Below are positions 18,290 to 23,732 of a stretch of DNA of 64,000 nucleotides, piece after piece. This DNA comes from an uncultured Acetatifactor sp. GTDB taxonomy: Bacteria > Bacillota > Clostridia > Lachnospirales > Lachnospiraceae. The translations under genes were made by a program, and so were the position numbers. Numbering within the stretch: position 1 is the stretch's first letter; each line of letters starts with the position of its first letter. The notes beneath the pieces are model-generated. The model was not told where the DNA came from and ran no database searches. It worked only from the letters and a program-made list of their open reading frames with translations. Location of the stretch: the NCBI GenBank assembly GCA_910577035.1, contig CAJTKW010000002.1, positions 10,066 through 74,065 of the forward strand, given 5' to 3'.

Positions 18290-18344
18290 ATGATAGTGTA
18301 ATTTGTGTGGTTTTTTGCTATAATGATAGTGTCTTTAAAAAGAC
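18290..18344 (+). promoter_or_regulatory. Promoter/operator region of the RHH-PIN module
   Basis: An extended -10 TGC-TATAAT lies at 18316-18324. It is flanked by a 10-bp direct repeat ATGATAGTGT at 18290-18299 and 18323-18332, followed by the palindrome GTCTTT-AA-AAAGAC (18331-18344). Repeats around the promoter are typical of self-regulated toxin-antitoxin operons. The stretch between 18116 and 18289 shows no gene. Confidence 0.45.
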
Positions 18345-18393
18345 TTGGGAGCATTTTTTCTGATTAAGACAGGAAATGAAGGAGAGGAAAATT

Positions 18394-18669
18394 ATGGCAA
18401 AAGAAGCGACTTTGCAGATAAAAATGGATTCCGATTTGAAAGAGCAGGTAGAACTGCTGTATGAGAAGATGGGTACATCGTTTGCAGAAGCTGTAAGGAT
18501 TTTTGCAAAGCAGAGTGTTGAAGATAAAGCTATGCCTTTTACCATGCACTTGGCGGCGCAGGGTGGGAAAAGGAAGCTGGGGATTGCAAATGGGAAATAT
18601 GTGATTCCAGATGACATAGATGGCTGCAACGGTGAAATTATGGATATGTTCGGGGTAAAAGAAGCATGA
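18394..18669 (+). CDS. RelB/DinJ-type antitoxin
   Basis: The 91-residue protein begins with a ribbon-helix-helix region (A-T-L-Q-I-K-M-D-S-D-L-K-E-Q then G-T-S-F-A-E-A-V-R-I-F) as in RelB/DinJ antitoxins, followed by a C-terminal tail likely to bind the toxin. AAGGAGAGG precedes ATG 18394; the in-frame ATG at 18376 is part of that leader. It overlaps the PIN gene by 4 bases (ATGA). DinJ-type antitoxins usually pair with YafQ/RelE toxins, so a PIN partner is a less usual mix. Confidence 0.8.
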   Translation: MAKEATLQIKMDSDLKEQVELLYEKMGTSFAEAVRIFAKQSVEDKAMPFTMHLAAQGGKRKLGIANGKYVIPDDIDGCNGEIMDMFGVKEA

Positions 18670-19070
18670 AGATATTATTAGATACACATATTGCGTTATG
18701 GGCAATTGCTGATAGTGGAAAACTATCAAGTGAAGTGATGCAGATGCTTGAGTCAGAAAAGAATAAGATTTACTATAGCATTGCTTCGGTGTGGGAAGTG
18801 GCAATTAAGCATAATATAAAGCCAGAGCAAATGCCGATATCAGAAGAGGCGTTTTTTGATTTATGCGAAGAGACGGGATTTGAATTGCTTCCAGTAGAGG
18901 CAGAGCATATCTTTGCGGTGAAAATGTTGAAAAGACCAAAAGATGCACCTAAGCACAATGATCCATTTGATAGAATTTTGCTGGCACAGGCAAAGTGCGA
19001 AAATATGAATTTTCTTACACATGATTCACTGATTCCGTATTATAGAGAACGTTGCGTTATATCTATGTAA
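18666..19070 (+). CDS. PIN-domain toxin (VapC-like ribonuclease)
   Basis: The 134-residue protein has the PIN layout: L-L-D-T-H at residues 4-8 (Asp6), S-V-W-E-V-A-I-K-H with the conserved Glu near 43, and H-N-D-P-F-D-R-I-L-L-A-Q-A with Asp residues near 98-101, then F-L-T-H-D-S. PIN toxins of this kind (PF01850) are Mg-dependent RNases, with the antitoxin just upstream. All acidic active-site positions are present, so it should be intact. Confidence 0.85.
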   Translation: MKILLDTHIALWAIADSGKLSSEVMQMLESEKNKIYYSIASVWEVAIKHNIKPEQMPISEEAFFDLCEETGFELLPVEAEHIFAVKMLKRPKDAPKHNDPFDRILLAQAKCENMNFLTHDSLIPYYRERCVISM

Positions 19071-19074
19071 TATC

Positions 19075-19269
19075 ATGCATGATGTGGATCGCCAGAAAGA
19101 AATCCAAAGATATTTGTTGGTAAACTTCTGTGAAAACAATCCGTACAAGCCTCTTAGTGGAGACGAAATATTGTCGGAACTTGCTGAATCAAGGGCATGC
19201 TATGATCGAGGAGAGGGGGAAGACTTCGACAAAGCACTTGACGAAATTGGAGCAAAATATGGCTTATAA
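19075..19269 (+). CDS. Small antitoxin of RelE/ParE-type pair
   Basis: The 64-residue acidic protein (Y-K-P-L-S-G-D-E-I-L-S-E-L-A-E-S-R then D-F-D-K-A-L-D-E-I-G-A-K-Y-G-L) resembles short clostridial antitoxins found before RelE/ParE toxins. It follows the PIN gene by 4 bases with no clear ribosome site, so it may depend on upstream translation. It overlaps the toxin gene by 11 bases. Confidence 0.65.
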   Translation: MHDVDRQKEIQRYLLVNFCENNPYKPLSGDEILSELAESRACYDRGEGEDFDKALDEIGAKYGL

Positions 19270-19555
19270 GGTTATTATCATGCCCCCTGCTAAGCGCAGA
19301 TTGGAAATGTATGTGAGCTACACATTAGAGAAGCTGAAGAACCGACAGGCCGCCAGAGCTATTTTAGAGGATGCAAAAGCAACAAAAAATTGTTGGTTTG
19401 CCTTTGAACAGAGCGGAGGCTTATTTGGCGGAATATGGAAGGCAGTTTGTATAGGGGAAGAAACAGCATGGAATCGGATAAAATCTGGTGATATAGTGTA
19501 TTGTGAAGAGGCAATAAAGGATATTAAAAGAGGGGGAAGTATTTCGGCAGAATAG
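19259..19555 (+). pseudogene. RelE/ParE-type toxin, C-terminus replaced
   Basis: The first 40 or so residues (A-Y-K-V-I-I-M-P-P-A-K-R-R-L, then Y-T-L-E-K-L-K-N-R-Q-A-A-R-A-I-L-E) are a good RelE/ParE start. After K-A-T-K-N the sequence no longer fits: the expected strands with the conserved Arg and R-Y-F/Y-V-x-Y-x-I core are missing, replaced by about 55 unrelated residues ending inside the terminator hairpin. The toxin is therefore probably inactive, leaving a solo antitoxin. The frame stays open, so an expressed but altered protein is possible. Confidence 0.55.
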
Positions 19556-19570
19556 AGATACTTCCCTTTT
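19534..19570 (+). terminator. Intrinsic terminator after the toxin-antitoxin block
   Basis: GGGAAGTAT (19534-19542) pairs perfectly with ATACTTCCC (19558-19566) over a 15-nt loop and is followed by TTTT. From here to 20041 I see no reliable gene; a minus-strand frame (19740-19964) is interrupted and unrecognised. Confidence 0.75.
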
Positions 19571-19907
19571 CGTGCAGAATTTTTTGATAGGAGGTTCAGA
19601 TTTCTTCACTATGATAGATTTTCTACGGCATATAGCGTTTAAATTACTCCTGGATTCGACGCAAAACCGACATAATCAATTTGATATGCTGCAACCCACT
19701 CAGGAGATGAATCAATACGTTAATAGCGAGGTCAAACACCTAAACACCAAGGGATATTGCCATGGAGACCATCTCAGAGTTAAAGAAATCAGCTATCTCC
19801 TTGCTCGCGTAATATCTAAGCGGCTCTTGGTAATATTCAGTCCATTTTAATTTTGTTACTATGTTTAACCGGGCGGGTGGTGTACCTGATTTTTGTGAAA
19901 TAAAATA

Positions 19908-19956
19908 GAACAAAAGTTCGATTTTGATATACAAACAGGCGGATTCATGATATACT
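19908..19956 (+). promoter_or_regulatory. LexA-like box with promoter-like elements
   Basis: GAACAAAAGTTC (19908-19919), extended by G to GTTCG, is a GAAC-N4-GTTC palindrome. A TTGATA follows at 19924-19929 and TATACT at 19951-19956, though the 21-base gap is longer than ideal. It lies 86 bases before the nucleotidyltransferase gene and could make it damage-responsive. Confidence 0.4.
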
Positions 19957-20041
19957 TGATACATGCTACGGCGAAGCCGGAAGAGCAGGGGACAGACAGT
20001 GAGTGGGCTTTCATAAAGGACTGTCGCGGAAGGAGGAGCTT

Positions 20042-20740
20042 ATGGCGTGCGGGAATCAGGGATATCTGGAGATGCTGGGGGATATTTTCCATGTCTCGGA
20101 GGAGCTGGGAATCAGGTCATATGTGTGGGGAGGATTTGCTGTTGACATCTTGCAGGGAAGATTCACGCGGGAGCATGGCGACTTGGACTGCTTTACGGAG
20201 AATCTGGCGGAGAATTGGGAGGAGCTGCGGCAGCAGTATGAAAGCCTGGGATATGATGCCTATTATATGAAAGAATTCTGGCTGCTGCGAATTGAAAAGG
20301 ACGGGCTCCATGCTTCTTTCAACAGCATGAAGAATATAGACGGCATTGCCCACTGGTATCATGCAGGCCCTCACGGGACTGTGTTCTTCCCTTACGACTG
20401 GCTGGATGAAAGGCCGAGGACGTTTTGTGGGACACCTGTCCGAACTATTGGAGAAAGGCTGACTTACGTGCTGAAGACCAATGCTCATTTGCTGAATCCG
20501 GAATGGGAGCTACGGGAGAAGGACCTTACGGATATTGCAACATTGGAAAGGCTATTGATGGAGGGTGGGTATTCTGTGGATAAAGAGGAAAGCATCGGCG
20601 AGATTAAGAAAAGGGTGTGGAGCCATACGCCTTTTTGGTATGCGAGGGGATATGAGGAGTATTATTTTCCTATAGTCTTGGATGAAACAGAACAAAAGTT
20701 CGAATTTGCGTCTGTACAAACCAAAAAGTTTGTGGTATGA
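20042..20740 (+). CDS. Aminoglycoside-adenylyltransferase-like nucleotidyltransferase
   Basis: The 232-residue protein has the nucleotidyltransferase core near its N-terminus: W-G-G-F-A-V-D, then R-E-H-G-D-L-D with the metal-binding Asp pair (about 28-50), the layout of ANT(2'')/LinB-like enzymes. A further D-W-L-D-E-R-P segment and a helical C-terminal part follow. GGAAGGAGGAG sits before ATG 20042. Related enzymes adenylylate aminoglycosides or lincosamides, but many relatives have unknown substrates, so resistance should not be assumed. Its last codons contain a second LexA-like palindrome (20690-20701), so the 3' end may be a junction. Confidence 0.65.
   Translation: MACGNQGYLEMLGDIFHVSEELGIRSYVWGGFAVDILQGRFTREHGDLDCFTENLAENWEELRQQYESLGYDAYYMKEFWLLRIEKDGLHASFNSMKNIDGIAHWYHAGPHGTVFFPYDWLDERPRTFCGTPVRTIGERLTYVLKTNAHLLNPEWELREKDLTDIATLERLLMEGGYSVDKEESIGEIKKRVWSHTPFWYARGYEEYYFPIVLDETEQKFEFASVQTKKFVV
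20690..20701 (+). promoter_or_regulatory. Second LexA-like palindrome in the island
   Basis: GAACAAAAGTTC, identical to the box at 19908-19919. It overlaps the last codons of the nucleotidyltransferase gene; TATGAT at 20737-20742 could be a -10 for downstream remnants. It may be chance or part of a recombined control region. Confidence 0.3.
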
Positions 20741-20811
20741 TAAGAGGGCTTTTGATGAAATTCTTCTCTGAAAATATGTGGAGTATTTTGTGGACAGGAT
20801 AGTGGACTATG

Positions 20812-20976
20812 CTGATAAATAATCGATGGGAGGTGTTGGATAGAAAAGGAAAAATATTGCATGAAGCTGCTATGAAAAAAGCGGAAAAGGAATAAGAGGT
20901 ATTTCAAGTAAAACAGGATAAAAACTATATTTCGGAGTTTGACCGGGAAGTTGAGAGATATTTAAAAGGGGAATAA
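20812..20976 (+). pseudogene. C-terminal remnant, RhuM-like
   Basis: Read from 20812 the frame gives L-D-R-K-G-K-I-L-H-E-A-A and, after an in-frame TAA at 20893, E-V-F-Q-V-K-Q-D-K-N-Y-I-S-E-F-D-R-E-V. This resembles the end of RhuM-family proteins, which are common in mobile and defence-rich regions. No upstream part of such a gene is present, so it is a broken leftover. The assignment is from memory of the family's end and is tentative. Confidence 0.35.
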
Positions 20977-21024
20977 TGAAGTGTAAAGTTTGAACTTGAG
21001 ATAAAAATATGGGAAAGGCAGAAT

Positions 21025-21712
21025 ATGAAGAAGGAAAAGTTCGATATATTATATCACTATTGTACGCTTGAGGGATTCTGATTTGCATGATTCAATATTG
21101 ACACATGTAGCTTGCTTTTCAGAGAGGAAAGATTGCCTTAGTCAATGGAGAGGGTATGCGGACGATGGAAAAGGGATGGCTATAGGATTTGATAAAAAGT
21201 TACTTGAGCAATAATCTAAACAATGGACATTTGGCCTGAAATTTGCTAAAGTCATTTATGATAAAAATGGGCAAGAAAGACATATTGAACGAGTTGTAAA
21301 AGAAAATTTGAAAAGAATGGAAGAAACAGGAGTTGGACACACAGCATTAGAGTTAAATAATAATTATAGAATGGAATTTTCTTTCTACAAACATCCTAGC
21401 TTTGCAGAGGAAAAAGAATGGCGCTTAGTATTAAATTCAAGGTCGCATGGTCGCGAAATAAAAGATAGAAATATAATATTTTCAGAACCAAAATATAGGG
21501 TAGCTAACGGAAAATTAGTTTCATATAGAGAATTATGCTTTTCAAATATTAAACAGGATTTTGTAAAAGAAATATGGATTGGACCTAAAGCAGATGTGGA
21601 ATTACGAGATGTTAAGCAAGTTTTAGAGCGATACCAATATTATAACACAGAGATTGATTATAATATGGAAGAACCAATATTGATTACACGGTCATCAAGT
21701 TCTTATAGGTAA
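21025..21712 (+). pseudogene. DUF2971 family gene, degraded
   Basis: The start (ATG 21025, I-L-Y-H-Y-C-T-L-E-G-F) stops at TGA 21079, and the frame then changes. It continues as H-V-A-C-F-S-E, S-Q-W-R-G-Y-A-D-D-G-K-G-M-A-I-G-F, another stop (TAA, 21212-21214), and then an open part to 21712 with F-Y-K-H-P-S-F-A-E-E-K-E-W-R-L. These are the ordered motifs of DUF2971 proteins with an internal deletion. The function of the family is unclear; members occur in phage-defence and mobile regions. The gene ends 28 bases before the complete uvrB. Confidence 0.75.
21680..21708 (+). promoter_or_regulatory. Candidate promoter for the complete uvrB
   Basis: TTGATT (21680-21685) and TTATAG (21703-21708) are 17 bases apart, inside the end of the DUF2971 remnant. 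No GAAC-N4-GTTC box lies next to it, unlike the region before the uvrB fragment. Confidence 0.35.
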
Positions 21713-21740
21713 TACTTTATTTTTTGAGGAGAGTGCTTTC

Positions 21741-23732
21741 ATGAATCATTTTAAGTTGGTGTCCGAATACAAGCCTACAGGCGACCAGCCCGCAGCCATA
21801 GCCGAGCTGGTGAAAGGCTTCCAGGAGGGCAACCAGTTCCAGACTCTGCTTGGCGTGACAGGTTCCGGCAAGACCTTTACGATGGCAAATGTGATTCAGG
21901 CCCTGAACAAGCCCACTTTGGTAATAGCGCACAATAAGACCCTTGCTGGCCAGCTCTACGGCGAGTTCAAGGAATTTTTCCCGGAAAACGCGGTAGAATA
22001 CTTTGTGTCCTACTATGATTATTATCAGCCGGAGGCTTATGTGCCCTCGTCAGACACTTATATTGCCAAGGACTCCGCGATCAATGATGAGATCGATAAG
22101 CTGCGCCTTTCCGCTACCGCCTCTCTGACAGAGAGAAGGGATGTGGTGGTGGTGGCCAGTGTGTCCTGCATCTATGGTCTGGGCAGCCCGGAGGAATTTC
22201 AGGGAATGTCCGTGTCCCTGAGGCCCGGAATGACAAAGGACCGGGACCAGGTACTGCGGGAGCTGGTGGACATTCAGTATACCCGAAATGAAATGGACAT
22301 GCAGAGAGGGTGCTTCAGGGTGCACGGGGATGTGGTGGAGGTGTATCCTGCCCAGGGCGGCGATTATTTTATACGGGTGGAGTTTTTCGGGGACGAGATT
22401 GACAGGATCTGCCAGGTGGAGCCTTTATCAGGCAAGGTGCATGCCACCCTGAATCACATTATCATATATCCGGCATCCCATTATGTGGTGCCCATAGATA
22501 AGATTCGAAGGGCCTGCGAAAATATCGAGAAGGAGCTGGAGGAGCGGGTCCGCTATTTTAAAGGGGAAGACAAGCTGATTGAAGCGCAGCGGATTGCGGA
22601 ACGTACAAATTTCGATATAGAGATGATGCGGGAGACGGGATTCTGTTCCGGCATCGAGAATTATTCCAGGCATTTGAGCTTTATGCCTCCCGGAGCGCCG
22701 CCCATGACGCTGATGGATTTCTTTCCGGAGGATTTTCTGATTATTATAGACGAATCCCATATGACGGTTCCCCAGATCAGGGGAATGTACGCCGGGGATC
22801 GTTCCCGGAAGCAGACCCTGGTGGATTATGGATTCCGCCTGCCTTCGGCCCTGGATAACAGGCCTTTGAATTTTCAGGAGTTTGAGACCCATATCGACCA
22901 GATGCTGTTTGTATCCGCAACGCCTTCGGAGTATGAGCAGGCCCATGAGCTACTACGCACGGAGCAGATCATACGACCTACGGGACTGCTGGATCCGGAG
23001 GTGGACGTGAGGCCGGTGGAAGGACAGATCGATGACCTCATCGGTGCAGTGAACCGGGAGGTGGAGAAGCATAATAAGGTGCTGATTACTACCCTGACCA
23101 AGCGGATGGCTGAGGATCTGACAGACTATATGCGGGAGGTGGGGATTCGGGTGAAATACCTGCATTCCGACATTGACACTCTGGAGCGTTCTCAGATCAT
23201 CCGGGATATGCGGCTGGATGTGTTTGATGTACTGGTGGGGATTAATCTGCTGCGGGAAGGGCTGGATATTCCTGAGATTTCCCTGGTGGCGATTCTGGAT
23301 GCGGACAAGGAAGGATTTCTGCGCAGCAGTACTTCGCTGATACAGACCATCGGACGTGCGGCGAGAAATGCCGAGGGACATGTCATCATGTATGCGGATG
23401 TCGTTACGGATTCCATGCGGATTGCCCTGGATGAGACGAACCGGCGTCGTGAGATTCAGATGAAATATAATAAAGAGCATGGTATCACGCCCCAGACGAT
23501 CAAGAAGGCTGTCCGGGACCTGATCAGCATTTCCAAGACCATTGCCAGGGAGGAAATGCAGTTCGAGAAGGATCCGGAATCGATGAACCGCAAGGAACTG
23601 GAAAAGGTGATTGCGGATGTGCAGAAGAAGATGCAGCGGGCGGCGGCAGATTTGAACTTCGAGGCGGCGGCAGAGCTGCGGGATAAGATGGTGGAGCTGA
23701 AGCAGAAATTACAGGAGATGGATAAGGAGTAG
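21741..23732 (+). CDS. uvrB: Excinuclease ABC subunit UvrB
   Basis: UvrB is the helicase-like damage verifier of nucleotide excision repair, loaded by UvrA and partner of UvrC. The 663-residue protein is complete: Walker A G-V-T-G-S-G-K-T (38-45), the beta-hairpin region (Y-Y-D-Y-Y-Q-P-E-A-Y at about 91-100), D-E-S-H in the helicase core, the C-terminal motifs V-G-I-N-L-L-R-E-G-L-D and T-I-G-R-A-A-R-N, and the UVR motif near 625-655. The gene body is normal, but its first 76 codons differ clearly from the orphan fragment at 17843. It may therefore be a chimera of an element-borne 5' end with the native remainder. uvrA follows at once. Confidence 0.97.
   Translation: MNHFKLVSEYKPTGDQPAAIAELVKGFQEGNQFQTLLGVTGSGKTFTMANVIQALNKPTLVIAHNKTLAGQLYGEFKEFFPENAVEYFVSYYDYYQPEAYVPSSDTYIAKDSAINDEIDKLRLSATASLTERRDVVVVASVSCIYGLGSPEEFQGMSVSLRPGMTKDRDQVLRELVDIQYTRNEMDMQRGCFRVHGDVVEVYPAQGGDYFIRVEFFGDEIDRICQVEPLSGKVHATLNHIIIYPASHYVVPIDKIRRACENIEKELEERVRYFKGEDKLIEAQRIAERTNFDIEMMRETGFCSGIENYSRHLSFMPPGAPPMTLMDFFPEDFLIIIDESHMTVPQIRGMYAGDRSRKQTLVDYGFRLPSALDNRPLNFQEFETHIDQMLFVSATPSEYEQAHELLRTEQIIRPTGLLDPEVDVRPVEGQIDDLIGAVNREVEKHNKVLITTLTKRMAEDLTDYMREVGIRVKYLHSDIDTLERSQIIRDMRLDVFDVLVGINLLREGLDIPEISLVAILDADKEGFLRSSTSLIQTIGRAARNAEGHVIMYADVVTDSMRIALDETNRRREIQMKYNKEHGITPQTIKKAVRDLISISKTIAREEMQFEKDPESMNRKELEKVIADVQKKMQRAAADLNFEAAAELRDKMVELKQKLQEMDKE
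21969..22012 (+). repeat. 44-bp perfect direct repeat, right copy (possible attachment core)
   Basis: Identical to 18071-18114. Recombination between the copies would remove 3,898 bp and rejoin the LexA-controlled uvrB start to the uvrB body in frame. Confidence 0.7.

Noticed and set aside
19740..19964. Minus-strand frame in the uvrB island
   Set aside because: No ribosome site, a stop after about 74 codons, and no family recognised; it may be a remnant but cannot be supported.
17843..21740. Simple recent tandem duplication of uvrB
   Set aside because: The two 5' ends differ at about 19% of bases over 76 codons, too much for a recent duplication; only the 44 bases at the junction are identical.
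18116..21740. Insertion sequence or transposon as the cause of the uvrB split
   Set aside because: No transposase, no terminal inverted repeats and no short target duplication were seen; the junctions are a 44-bp gene-internal repeat instead.
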